Positions 1 through 6,811 are shown, counted from the stretch's first letter. The stretch is DNA of 7,870 bases from JAFDVL01 sp031371805 (GCA_031371805.1 JANMKB010000532.1:1-7870); one strand, 5' to 3'. Numbers and translations: made by a program. Notes: a model not told the origin generated them from the sequence alone.

Positions 1-18
1 TGCTTCAGCGGCCATAAA

Positions 19-47
19 TTGACAGTGCCGAACGTCGTTTGTTATCT
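19..47 (+). promoter_or_regulatory. Candidate sigma70-type promoter for the citrate synthase unit
   Basis: A perfect -35 box TTGACA (19-24) is separated by 17 bp from TTATCT (42-47), which matches the -10 consensus at four of six positions. Transcription would start near 54 and leave a leader of about 168 nt before the citrate synthase start. No closer promoter of similar quality was seen. Assignment to the downstream gene is inferred from orientation alone. Confidence 0.5.
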
Positions 48-53
48 TTAAGT

Positions 54-221
54 TTGATTCGATCAGGATCAGTTTTTCCCGCACCCGTAATTGTATCAGG
101 AAGTCAGAATAATCGCTGCTGAGCGAACACTTATTTTTACCTGTTCTTTATCTGCTCTTTATCGGCGCTCGCCCCAATCAGCGCTCCAAATTTATTCAGG
201 AAAGTTAGGAATTTACAAACT
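54..221 (+). other. Leader region upstream of citrate synthase
   Basis: No convincing coding sequence is seen here on either strand. The stretch contains a short direct repeat CTTTATC (146-152 and 156-162) and a weak five-bp GCGCT/AGCGC inverted repeat around 164-185. Neither resembles a known riboswitch. A Shine-Dalgarno-like AGGA (207-210) lies 11 nt before the ATG at 222. The function of the long leader, if it is transcribed, is unknown. Confidence 0.4.
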
Positions 222-1370
222 ATGAGCCAAACAACTGCTACTCCTGCCGGACTTCAAGATGTTGTTGCCGCGCCCAGCCGTATTTGCTTTATTGATGGCG
301 AGCAGGGAATTCTCGCTTATGGCGGCTATAACATTCATGATCTGGCAGAAAAATCCAACTTTGAGGAAGTCATTTATTTGCTCTGGCATGGGCGCATGCC
401 GAACAAAGCTGAACTGGCTGAACTCGCCCACAGTCTGGCCGCAAATCGTGTGATTCCAACCGAAATTGTAGCGCTCCTGAAATCGTTTCCAACCACTGCC
501 AAGCCGATGGATGTTTTGCGCACCGCGATTTCGGCGCTGGGAATTTACGATCCTGAAACGGCTGACAATTCCATCGAAGTGAATTGGCGCAAGGCTGTCC
601 GCGTCACGTCGCAACTGGCAACCGTTGTAGCGGCGTTTCAGCGGATTCGTCAGGGATTGGAGCCGCTGGAACCAAAAACAACTTTGAGTCACGCCGGAAG
701 TTTTCTCTGGTTGCTGAATGGCGTTGAGCCAGGCGAAGTCGAAACCAAAGCACTCGACATTGCGTTGATCCTGCACGCCGACCATGAATTTAACGCTTCG
801 ACTTTTGCGGCGCGGGTCACTGTGGCGACTTTGACGGATATGTATGCGGCGATTACTTCGGCCATCGGAACACTGGCTGGCCCGTTGCACGGCGGCGCGA
901 ATGAAGCCGTGATGAAAATGCTCCTGGAAATTGGCACGCCCGATAAAGTAGACGAATATATGGCGGATGCTTTTGCGACGGGCAAAAAAATCATGGGCTT
1001 TGGCCATCGCGTTTATCATACCGAAGACCCGCGCGCGACCCACCTGCGAGAGATGTCGGAAGCCACTGCCAAACGACAGGGCGATACCAAATGGTATGAT
1101 ATGTCCAAACGCATCGAAGAACTGGTGATTGCCGAGATGGATCGCAAGGGCAAGAAAATTCGTGCGAACGTAGATTTTTATTCCGCCTCGACGTATCACA
1201 TGCTGGGTATTCCGATTGACCTCTTTACGCCGATTTTTGCGATTAGTCGCATTTCCGGCTGGACGGCGCATGTGATGGAACAATACAACAATAATCGCCT
1301 GATTCGTCCGCGTGCTGATTATACGGGCCCAATGCCCTCGGTTGAATATGTGGCGCTTGAAAACAGGTAG
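222..1370 (+). CDS. gltA: Citrate synthase (short, type I-like)
   Basis: This enzyme condenses acetyl-CoA with oxaloacetate to citrate in the cytoplasm, the entry step of the TCA cycle. The 382-residue protein has the length of the short citrate synthases found in archaea and Gram-positive bacteria rather than the longer hexameric proteobacterial form. The catalytic triad is visible: His223 in GPLHGGANEAV, His262 in GFGHRVY and Asp318 in ANVDFYSA. Conserved Arg-rich stretches follow near the C-terminus (LIRPRADYTGP). The N-terminus (FIDGEQGILAYGGYNIHDLA) is also typical. The ATG at 222 is preceded by AGGA at 207-210. The gene ends in TAG and the next start is 6 bp downstream, so the two are probably co-transcribed. 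A 2-methylcitrate synthase (prpC) is the main alternative. No prpB or prpD gene is visible here, and citrate synthase is the safer call. Confidence 0.95.
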   Translation: MSQTTATPAGLQDVVAAPSRICFIDGEQGILAYGGYNIHDLAEKSNFEEVIYLLWHGRMPNKAELAELAHSLAANRVIPTEIVALLKSFPTTAKPMDVLRTAISALGIYDPETADNSIEVNWRKAVRVTSQLATVVAAFQRIRQGLEPLEPKTTLSHAGSFLWLLNGVEPGEVETKALDIALILHADHEFNASTFAARVTVATLTDMYAAITSAIGTLAGPLHGGANEAVMKMLLEIGTPDKVDEYMADAFATGKKIMGFGHRVYHTEDPRATHLREMSEATAKRQGDTKWYDMSKRIEELVIAEMDRKGKKIRANVDFYSASTYHMLGIPIDLFTPIFAISRISGWTAHVMEQYNNNRLIRPRADYTGPMPSVEYVALENR

Positions 1371-1376
1371 CAACTT

Positions 1377-1595
1377 ATGAGCAACGTTGTGATGTATACC
1401 AAACCTGGCTGTCCTCATTGTGCGAAAGCTAAAACCTGGTACAACGAACAGGGCATCGCCTTCACCGAAAAAAATGCGCAGGACAATCGTGCTTATCGGG
1501 CTGAGATGTTCACTTTTTCTGACCACGATCCAACTGTTCCAGTCATTGTCGAAGATGGTAAGTTGAAACAAATTGGCTGGGAAGGAAGAGGCTGA
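1377..1595 (+). CDS. Small glutaredoxin-like thiol redox protein, possibly extended past the TGA
   Basis: The product is a 72-residue thioredoxin-fold protein. It has a beta strand (VVMYTKPG), the redox motif C12-P-H-C15, and a TVPVIVEDG segment containing the cis-Pro (Pro55) that packs against the active site. It is short for a glutaredoxin and ends abruptly at IGWEGRG after the last strand. Likely roles are reduction of disulfides or glutathione-type thiols in the cytoplasm; the substrate is unknown. It starts 6 bp after citrate synthase, with its AGG ribosome site inside the end of that gene, so it is probably co-transcribed. The TGA at 1593-1595 is the only TGA stop among the complete genes here. 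Reading through it adds one residue plus Thr-Val-His-Asp before TAA at 1608-1610. As I recall, Uxx-star glutaredoxin-like (seleno)proteins carry a second Cys/Sec near the C-terminus, so recoding to selenocysteine is possible but unproven. The redoxin call is firm. Confidence 0.88.
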   Translation: MSNVVMYTKPGCPHCAKAKTWYNEQGIAFTEKNAQDNRAYRAEMFTFSDHDPTVPVIVEDGKLKQIGWEGRG

Positions 1596-1631
1596 ACCGT
1601 TCACGATTAAACCAGCCGTGAGTTGGTTAGC
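1591..1631 (+). promoter_or_regulatory. Stem-loop at the glutaredoxin TGA, SECIS-like candidate
   Basis: Two mutually exclusive hairpins can form. The compact one pairs AACCAGC (1610-1616) with GTTGGTT (1622-1628), seven pairs including one G-U, around a five-base loop CGTGA (1617-1621). That places the apical loop 21 nt after the TGA. The longer one pairs 1591-1605 with 1617-1631 with small bulges and includes the TGA in its base. The 3' side is followed by a run of A, not T, so this is not an intrinsic terminator on the + strand, and a proper terminator exists further down. Bacterial SECIS elements are hairpins just after the UGA with a G early in the loop, which the compact form satisfies. 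Chance pairing cannot be excluded. Confidence 0.35.
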
Positions 1632-1643
1632 AAAAAAAACAGT

Positions 1644-1688
1644 AGCGCAGAAATGAGGAGCACAAGCCCTTACTTCGGCGCTTTTTTT
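1644..1688 (+). terminator. Intrinsic terminator after the citrate synthase-glutaredoxin unit
   Basis: AGCGC (1644-1648) pairs with GCGCT (1678-1682). Inside, GAA pairs with TTC and TGAGG with CCTTA (one G-U), with single mismatches between the blocks. Seven T residues (1682-1688) follow directly. The orientation fits the end of the upstream two-gene transcript. Confidence 0.7.
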
Positions 1689-1941
1689 ATCCTGGAATGC
1701 TCCTGCCATATCTGCCTTAAAACCTTTTAAATCAGTAATTTTAACGCTTTCGCCAGATTCCTTGCACTGTCCTGTCTCGCTCGTTATTATCACCTATTCA
1801 CATATCACTTCCATGAATACTGAAGCCTGTGCGTGAGTTCCTATTTAATAGAGGCTGGGAGTGAATGCCCTTAGCTGACTTCAAAAAGGAAGCTTCATTA
1901 ACACTTTATACATGGCTCCGACCAACGCCAGGTGCGGTGAC
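1689..1941. other. Intergenic region without a recognisable gene
   Basis: No coding sequence with a ribosome site and family signature is visible here on either strand. An AT-rich stretch around 1896-1912 (containing TTTATACA) may act as a -10 region for the next gene, but I find no good -35 at the right spacing. Nothing else stands out. Confidence 0.4.
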
Positions 1942-1958
1942 GAGGAGTTATCAGGAAT

Positions 1959-3740
1959 ATGATGTGCCCTGCGTGTAATTATGAATTATCAGGCTCCCAC
2001 GATTACTGTGAAAATTGTGGAGCACCGATGTATCTTGCCATTGCCGTGCAAGCGACAGAATTTAATCATTGTACTTATTGCGGTGCTCGTGAAATCGAAG
2101 GCAGCGCCCTGTGCCAAAGCTGTGGCTTGAAAAAGAATTTTAGAACCAGTGAAACAGGCATTGGGACTTGTCGTAATTGCGGTGTGTTGTGGCGCAACAC
2201 CTGGCTTTATTGCCGGACTTGCGGGGTCGCCCGTGAAAATGGATTAGTTGATTCGACGACGCCCATTCCGGTAAATTTTTCGCCCGCTCAGGTCTCTTCA
2301 GTGAGTGCCGCCAGAACGCAGTATTATCGGCCTGACCCAGGGAGCGAAATTGCTGAGCCGCCGGACGCCTGGTTTGCACATCAGGAAGCGGATTCGTTCA
2401 GCACTACGCATTCATTCGAGCGTGATGAAAATTTATTTCTGAGCGAAAATGAAGTCGTTGAAAAAATGTTCGCCAATGGTAATTTTGATACCAGTTTTGG
2501 GGAAATGAAGAAAGAGCAAAATGCTTTTTATCTTTCCCCTTCGGACAGCGATTATCATTCGGATTTAGAGGCTCCCTCGGTTGTTGATGATCTGGCTGAT
2601 CCGTCAACTTCAGGTAAAGACCCGGAGGCGAAAACACACGAACCTGAGTCCGCTCCAACCGAAAATGTTTCAGCACCAGTCTCTAAGCCAGAAACTCGTG
2701 TGGAGTCCCCGGCGGAAGAAAATATTTCGTCACCGACCCGGACGCAAACCACTGACCCGGAAACTCCGCTTTTACTGCCGCAAGTCGAGTCGAAATTAGC
2801 CCCTTCGCCATTAATTGAAGAGGCCAAATCAACCATTGCTCCGGTGCAAACAGTCAGATTCATCAGTAAACCACGCGGCGGAGCGGCTCCACCCCTGGAC
2901 AAAAACCTGATCAACCTGATTGCCTTATTGATTGGGCTGATTCTATTGTTTTCGGCGCTCATTGTCTCAGGCGTCAAAATTCAGGATTTGTACCACAAAC
3001 CTGCTTCCAGGCCAGCCAGTTCTCAAGCGCTTACTGACGCGAAGCCAAACCCTGCTCCGACCAGTTCGGACAATAATAGCAAGGCTCCAGAGGGCATGGT
3101 TTATATTCCGGCGGGCATTTTTAAGATGGGAGTTGAGAATGGTGATTCTTATGAATCGCCGGCTCACGAAGTAAAGGTTGTCCCATTTTTCATGGATCGC
3201 ACCGAAGTTACAAACGAGCAATACGAAGCTTTTGTTAAGGCTGCCCATCATCCTGCGCCGGCTGATTGGCAGAGTGGTAAATATGCGAAGGGGGCAGGGA
3301 AAATGCCAGTTGTTAACGTTTCGTGGCAGGATGCGAATGAGTATGCGAAATGGGCAGAAAAACGGTTGCCAACTGAAGCCGAATGGGAATTCGCCGCCCG
3401 TTCGACGGATGGCAGACACTATCCCTGGGGATCGGAGTGGAATGACGCGCTGGCCAATACCAGCGAGAAAAAATTAAATCATCCGGTTGAAGCAGGCAGC
3501 AATCTTAATTCAGGCAGCCCCTTTGGTGTGTTTGACCTCGCCGGAAATGTTTGGGAATGGACGGCGAGCGATGTCGTTAGCTACCAAGACCCAACCATTG
3601 CGCTCGCGCCAGGCAAAGTCATTCGCGGGGGCGCTTTTTATGCCCCAAAAGAACGGGCAACAACAACCTATCGAGGCTTTGCTCCGCCCGATACTGGCAA
3701 GCCTGGCATTGGGTTTCGCTGTGTTGTGGATGTAAAGTAG
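1959..3740 (+). CDS. Triple zinc-ribbon, single-pass membrane protein with an FGE/SUMF1-like domain
   Basis: This is a 593-residue protein of unusual build. Three N-terminal zinc ribbons have identical CxxC-x10-CxxC spacing: Cys3/6/17/20, Cys38/41/52/55 and Cys71/74/85/88. A low-complexity Ser/Pro/Glu/Thr-rich linker follows (about 100-310), then one hydrophobic helix (about 317-338), then an FGE-sulfatase/SUMF1-like domain (about 378-593). Family signatures include PEGMVYIPAGIFKMG, EVTNEQYEAF, LPTEAEWEFAAR, DLAGNVWEWT, VIRGGAF and GFRC. Basic residues before the helix suggest the ribbons are cytoplasmic and the C-terminal domain periplasmic. The paired catalytic cysteines of true formylglycine-generating enzymes, expected after RGG(S/A), are absent. 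Sulfatase activation is therefore unlikely, and a binding or regulatory role is more plausible. Two ATGs lie in tandem at 1959 and 1962, with GAGGAG at 1942-1947. No sulfatase gene is nearby. Domain calls are firm; the function is unknown. Confidence 0.85.
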   Translation: MMCPACNYELSGSHDYCENCGAPMYLAIAVQATEFNHCTYCGAREIEGSALCQSCGLKKNFRTSETGIGTCRNCGVLWRNTWLYCRTCGVARENGLVDSTTPIPVNFSPAQVSSVSAARTQYYRPDPGSEIAEPPDAWFAHQEADSFSTTHSFERDENLFLSENEVVEKMFANGNFDTSFGEMKKEQNAFYLSPSDSDYHSDLEAPSVVDDLADPSTSGKDPEAKTHEPESAPTENVSAPVSKPETRVESPAEENISSPTRTQTTDPETPLLLPQVESKLAPSPLIEEAKSTIAPVQTVRFISKPRGGAAPPLDKNLINLIALLIGLILLFSALIVSGVKIQDLYHKPASRPASSQALTDAKPNPAPTSSDNNSKAPEGMVYIPAGIFKMGVENGDSYESPAHEVKVVPFFMDRTEVTNEQYEAFVKAAHHPAPADWQSGKYAKGAGKMPVVNVSWQDANEYAKWAEKRLPTEAEWEFAARSTDGRHYPWGSEWNDALANTSEKKLNHPVEAGSNLNSGSPFGVFDLAGNVWEWTASDVVSYQDPTIALAPGKVIRGGAFYAPKERATTTYRGFAPPDTGKPGIGFRCVVDVK

Positions 3741-3742
3741 CG

Positions 3743-3769
3743 CCAGGTTGAATTTCACCTCGAGCCTGG
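3743..3769. terminator. Weak inverted repeat between convergent genes, possible shared terminator
   Basis: CCAGG (3743-3747) is complementary to CCTGG (3765-3769) with a 17-nt loop. It lies exactly between the + strand stop (3738-3740) and the minus-strand receptor stop (3770-3772). The stem is only five bp with no long T run on either side, so its terminator role rests mainly on position. Confidence 0.25.
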
Positions 3770-6529
3770 TTAGAAAATTAATCGCAGCCCAGCCTGAAAT
3801 TGTCGCGCCGGATCGCTATTGCTAATGCCTGCAATCGGAGTCAGGAAAGTCGCCAATGGTTTGCCGTCAGCCGTATTCCCGTATGTCGGATTCACCTTAA
3901 TCAGGTTGGAGTGATTCGTGAGATTGAAGCCTTCCGCACGGAATTCCAGTTTGAGTTTTTCACTGACCACAATTCGTTTTGCCAGCGACAAATCAAAGCT
4001 GAATTGTTTGGGAGTCCTGAAAGAATTGCGCGCAAAGATCGCGCCAGTCGCCGGATTGAACGGACGGTCTACAATATTGCTGTCGCCGTTGTTGTCTGCG
4101 CCGGTGCGCGGATCAACGGGCAAACCAGAGGCCAGCGTCAGCACAAATGAAGCTTGGGTTTTCCACGGCATTTCGATCAATCCGTGACTGACGAAGCGAT
4201 GCCGTTGATGAAAATCACTCGCCGCATGTTCAAGTCCCGGATTGCCGTTCCAGTCATTCGGCACACCTGTATTTGGTTCGCCGAAGAACATCGAATCCGT
4301 TGTCGCATTGCTGTAAAGATAATGCCCTTCGAGCTGAAAACGGCGTGAGAATGATTTGACCAGGCCGACATCCAGTGCGTCGTAATTGCTCATGCCTGAA
4401 TTTTCAATCAGGACAACATTTTTGACGGGGACGCCCAGATACGTCGTGAACAGGCGCGTTGCATCCGCTGCTGCGCCAGTGCGGACAATTCCTGCCGCCG
4501 TGCGCGGAAAAGCTTTCGGCGCATTCAAATCAATCGCCCGCATTTGCCGCACAGAGTGCTGCGTAATGCCATCAACCGTCAACGCCAGTCCCGCGAAAAG
4601 CTTTTGCTGAATGCCGAAAGAAAATTGCGTGCTGTAAGGATTCACGATGCGTTGCGGCGCAATGTACAAGTCACGCTTGGCTGTCGTGATTCCGCCGGGT
4701 GCAGTCGTCAGTGAATTTGGAAACGTTGGAAAGCCCGCATCCGTTGGTTTCAACGTGACTGTTGCTTGATAGGAATATGGTCCCTGATACAAAAAGCGGC
4801 GCGTGATGTACATGTAATATTGATCGTAAAAAAGCCCGCCGCCGCCGCGAATCACCGTCGAACCATCGCCTTTGATATCCCACGCAAAACCAACACGCGG
4901 CGCAAAATTATCGCGCTCAGCCGTGAGCGTTTGCATTTCGTAGCGCAGCCCCAGATTCAGCGTCAGCCGCGAACCTGCACGCCAATTATCCTGCGCAAAA
5001 CCAGAGACTGAGGTCTGTCCGTAATGCAGTAATTGTCGTCCAAAAGTCTGCGCGTATTGCACAGGTTTTTCATTCACTTGCGGCGCACCCGCAGCAAATG
5101 TGTACGTGCCGAAAAGCGAGAATGAATCGTCAACCACTTTCTGCCGTTTGAAATCACCGCCAAAGCGCAATTCGTGTTTGCCCCATTGCCACGCGAGTTG
5201 ATCTGCCAATTGATAATTTTGCGTGCGCGTGAAGGAATAACTCGAAGTGCCTTCCGTGCTGTAATTCGGGCGTAAGATGACAACAGCAGCCTGGCCTAAC
5301 GGACGGCTGCCGTTGGGCACTGTATTGATGTAACTGAAGCGTGCTTCGTTCATCACCGCACCCCAGGTTTTACGGTCGGTCAATTGCCCCGTGGCGTTTT
5401 GCACATAGCTGTTACGCGCTGTGCTGGGTTGATTAAATCCGCTTACGGCATCATTGGTGTTGTCGTTAGTGTTGTAATTTCCATTCAACCGAAAGCTGAG
5501 ACTATGCGTGTCACTGATGTGATAGTCGGTGCGTACCAGCGCCAGATTGTCGCGGAAATGTCCGACGAAAGTCGCAGGCTTGGGCGATTGGATAAAGGCT
5601 CCGCGATTCTGTCGCGCACGTTCGTAGTTGGCGAAGAAACTTAGCTTCTCTTTGATGATTGGGCCGCTGAGTGCGCCGCCGAATTGCCAGTTTTCATTCG
5701 GTACGCGCAAAGAAGAAACGACCGGACGCGCTTGAATGCCGGAAGGCCGCAGAAAGGTGAAAGCTTCGCCGTGCCAGTTATCTGTGCCGCCTTTCGTCGT
5801 CGTACTGATGATGCCTGCGGTCGAGCCGCCGTATTCGGCAGAATACTGATTGGTCAGGACTTTGAATTCCTGCACGGCGGTTAGGGAAATCTGCTGTTGC
5901 GGCGAATTCGCGTAGACCGATTCATAATTCGTATTGCCATCAAGCTGGTAATTCGTATGACGGAATGAGCTGGCATTGATTGACAAACGCGTTGCGCCTG
6001 CGCCATCGCTGCCTTGTCCTGCCGTGTTTCGCACGTGTGGATCAAGCAAAGCGAAAGCATTAACACTACGCTTGGCCGAAGGCAGTTCGGTGACGCGGCG
6101 AGCATCTACTACCTGGGAAACTTCCGGCGCATTGGAAACAAGCGCTGGCGTGTCGGCGACAATATTGACAGTCTCGGTCAGGCGTACGACTTCTAAAATA
6201 AAATCCTGCGTTAAGGAATCACCGGATGAAATAACTTTCAGGCTACGATTGACGGGTTGAAAACTACTCGCCTGAATCATGATTTGGTAAGCGTTACCCG
6301 GCGGCAAACCCATCACGATAAATGCCCCGTCTTTATTAGTCGTCGTCGTTCGATGATAATTCAGAGCATTATTTTTGATCGTGACCTGAGCATTCGGAAT
6401 GATCCCGCCGCTTTGTTCTTTGACCGTGCCGCGCACAGCTCCGGTTAATTCAGTTTGTGCGAGCGTGAATGATGTAAGGATAAAAGAGAAGAGCAGCGTG
6501 ATAAGTACGCGATGGGTAGTAGTTGGCAT
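3770..6529 (-). CDS. TonB-dependent receptor-like outer membrane protein (Oar-like)
   Basis: This is a large outer-membrane beta-barrel protein of about 919 residues. From the N-terminus it has a signal peptide (THRVLITLLFSFILTSFTLA, then QTE), a carboxypeptidase-regulatory-like domain (about 27-112, with GTVKEQSGGIIPNAQVTIKN and NKDGAFIVMGLPPG), a plug domain (about 120-250, with NYQLDGNTNYESV and NQYSAEYGGSTAGIISTTTKGGTD), and a long barrel ending in LRLIF with the usual terminal Phe. Such proteins move large or scarce substrates through the outer membrane using TonB energy, or act as surface adhesins; the ligand here is not predictable. No clear TonB box is seen. I chose the ATG at 6527-6529 because AGGAG lies 8 nt upstream on the minus strand; the in-frame start 18 nt earlier would overlap that site. 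It has no adjacent SusD-like partner. A divergent promoter pair lies just upstream. Confidence 0.9.
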   Translation of the reverse strand: MPTTTHRVLITLLFSFILTSFTLAQTELTGAVRGTVKEQSGGIIPNAQVTIKNNALNYHRTTTTNKDGAFIVMGLPPGNAYQIMIQASSFQPVNRSLKVISSGDSLTQDFILEVVRLTETVNIVADTPALVSNAPEVSQVVDARRVTELPSAKRSVNAFALLDPHVRNTAGQGSDGAGATRLSINASSFRHTNYQLDGNTNYESVYANSPQQQISLTAVQEFKVLTNQYSAEYGGSTAGIISTTTKGGTDNWHGEAFTFLRPSGIQARPVVSSLRVPNENWQFGGALSGPIIKEKLSFFANYERARQNRGAFIQSPKPATFVGHFRDNLALVRTDYHISDTHSLSFRLNGNYNTNDNTNDAVSGFNQPSTARNSYVQNATGQLTDRKTWGAVMNEARFSYINTVPNGSRPLGQAAVVILRPNYSTEGTSSYSFTRTQNYQLADQLAWQWGKHELRFGGDFKRQKVVDDSFSLFGTYTFAAGAPQVNEKPVQYAQTFGRQLLHYGQTSVSGFAQDNWRAGSRLTLNLGLRYEMQTLTAERDNFAPRVGFAWDIKGDGSTVIRGGGGLFYDQYYMYITRRFLYQGPYSYQATVTLKPTDAGFPTFPNSLTTAPGGITTAKRDLYIAPQRIVNPYSTQFSFGIQQKLFAGLALTVDGITQHSVRQMRAIDLNAPKAFPRTAAGIVRTGAAADATRLFTTYLGVPVKNVVLIENSGMSNYDALDVGLVKSFSRRFQLEGHYLYSNATTDSMFFGEPNTGVPNDWNGNPGLEHAASDFHQRHRFVSHGLIEMPWKTQASFVLTLASGLPVDPRTGADNNGDSNIVDRPFNPATGAIFARNSFRTPKQFSFDLSLAKRIVVSEKLKLEFRAEGFNLTNHSNLIKVNPTYGNTADGKPLATFLTPIAGISNSDPARQFQAGLRLIF

Positions 6530-6540
6530 AAGAGAATCTC

Positions 6541-6569
6541 CTGACAATAAGTGTACATAACCAGATAAT
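6541..6569 (+). promoter_or_regulatory. Candidate + strand promoter opposing the receptor gene
   Basis: CTGACA (6541-6546) is followed after 17 bp by GATAAT (6564-6569), five of six matches to each consensus. Transcription would start near 6576 and run away from the receptor gene into a short region ending in a strong terminator. The -35 overlaps the receptor's ribosome site on the other strand. Confidence 0.4.
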
Positions 6570-6591
6570 TGTGCCAGGATATTCCCCGCAA
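6563..6591 (-). promoter_or_regulatory. Candidate promoter for the receptor gene
   Basis: On the minus strand TTGCGG (6586-6591) precedes TTATCT (6563-6568) by 17 bp. The start point would be near 6556, giving a leader of about 27 nt before the ATG at 6529. Its -10 occupies nearly the same bases as the -10 of the opposing + strand candidate. Confidence 0.35.
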
Positions 6592-6676
6592 ATCACCTGT
6601 GATGTTTTCCAGGACAGAGTGGGATGATTGCAACAAGAAGCCTCTGATGCGCGAACATCAGGGGCTTTGCTTTTTT
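6576..6676 (+). ncRNA. Possible small RNA between a + strand promoter and a strong terminator
   Basis: A good + strand promoter (6541-6569) and a strong + strand intrinsic terminator (6638-6676) bracket about 100 nt with no + strand coding sequence. The interval contains the short palindrome ATCACctGTGAT (6592-6603). The length fits a bacterial small RNA. It does not match any RNA family I can recognise. The alternative is that the terminator simply serves the minus-strand small gene or stops antisense transcription. Confidence 0.3.
6638..6676. terminator. Strong intrinsic terminator, best on + strand, possibly bidirectional
   Basis: A 12-bp stem pairs 6638-6649 with 6656-6667 (one G-U), closed by the six-base loop CGCGAA. 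On the + strand TGCTTTTTT follows, which is textbook. On the minus strand the stem is preceded by an A-rich tract and followed by the weaker CTTGTTG. It begins 6 bp beyond the stop of the minus-strand 33-residue gene, so it may also end that transcript. Confidence 0.8.
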
Positions 6677-6681
6677 AAAAA

Positions 6682-6783
6682 TTAATCAAACAAAGGGCAG
6701 CGTTTACAACAATCCTTACCTTTTTTCTTGTAACGCTTACAGCATTTATCTTTTTTGCCTCGACGCAAGAGTTTGTAAATCAT
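6682..6783 (-). CDS. 33-residue Lys/Arg/Cys-rich small protein, unrecognised
   Basis: This short gene encodes 33 residues beginning MIYKLLRRGKKDKCCKRYKK and ending GKDCCKRCPLFD. It has ten Lys, four Arg and three Asp, so a net charge of about +11. Five cysteines sit at positions 14, 15, 25, 26 and 29, a CC-x9-CC-xx-C arrangement. There is no signal peptide or membrane helix. The coding case is good: a GAGGT ribosome site sits 5 nt before the ATG, a TTGACA-17-TATTAT promoter lies upstream, and an intrinsic terminator starts just past the TAA. The cysteine pattern suggests metal binding or a small structural disulfide or zinc site, and the charge would allow nucleic acid or membrane contact; these are inferences. 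I do not recognise a named family, so I assign no function. Palindromes over its promoter suggest tight regulation, and the next gene upstream is ferritin-like. Confidence 0.75.
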   Translation of the reverse strand: MIYKLLRRGKKDKCCKRYKKKGKDCCKRCPLFD

Positions 6784-6811
6784 TGAATACCTCTTTGTTC
6801 TTTTTGACACG

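Noticed and set aside
1..51. A short + strand frame at the left edge as the tail of an upstream gene
   Set aside because: Only 16 codons are visible before a TAA, they match nothing recognisable, and the stretch contains a good promoter.
163..187. A GCGCT/AGCGC hairpin in the citrate synthase leader as a riboswitch or attenuator
   Set aside because: Only five bp pair, there is no T run and no family-like conserved core.
1591..1631. The stem-loop after the redoxin read as an intrinsic terminator
   Set aside because: The 3' arm is followed by a run of A on the + strand, and on the minus strand no T run follows the stem. A proper terminator lies at 1644-1688.
213..1793. A long minus-strand open frame (526 codons) opposite citrate synthase and the redoxin
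   Set aside because: It is antisense to two genes with clear family signatures. It starts with GTG, lacks a ribosome site and shows no recognisable domain. It is most simply a by-product of codon use in citrate synthase.
1959..3740. A functional formylglycine-generating enzyme that activates sulfatases
   Set aside because: The fold signatures are present, but the paired cysteines expected after RGG are missing and no sulfatase gene is nearby.
6530..6547. An earlier in-frame ATG for the receptor gene
   Set aside because: It overlaps the AGGAG ribosome site that is ideally placed for the ATG at 6529, and would add charged residues in front of the signal peptide.
6445..6636. A 63-codon minus-strand frame overlapping the receptor start
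   Set aside because: It overlaps the receptor's N-terminal coding region and promoter in another frame, with no ribosome site or family resemblance.
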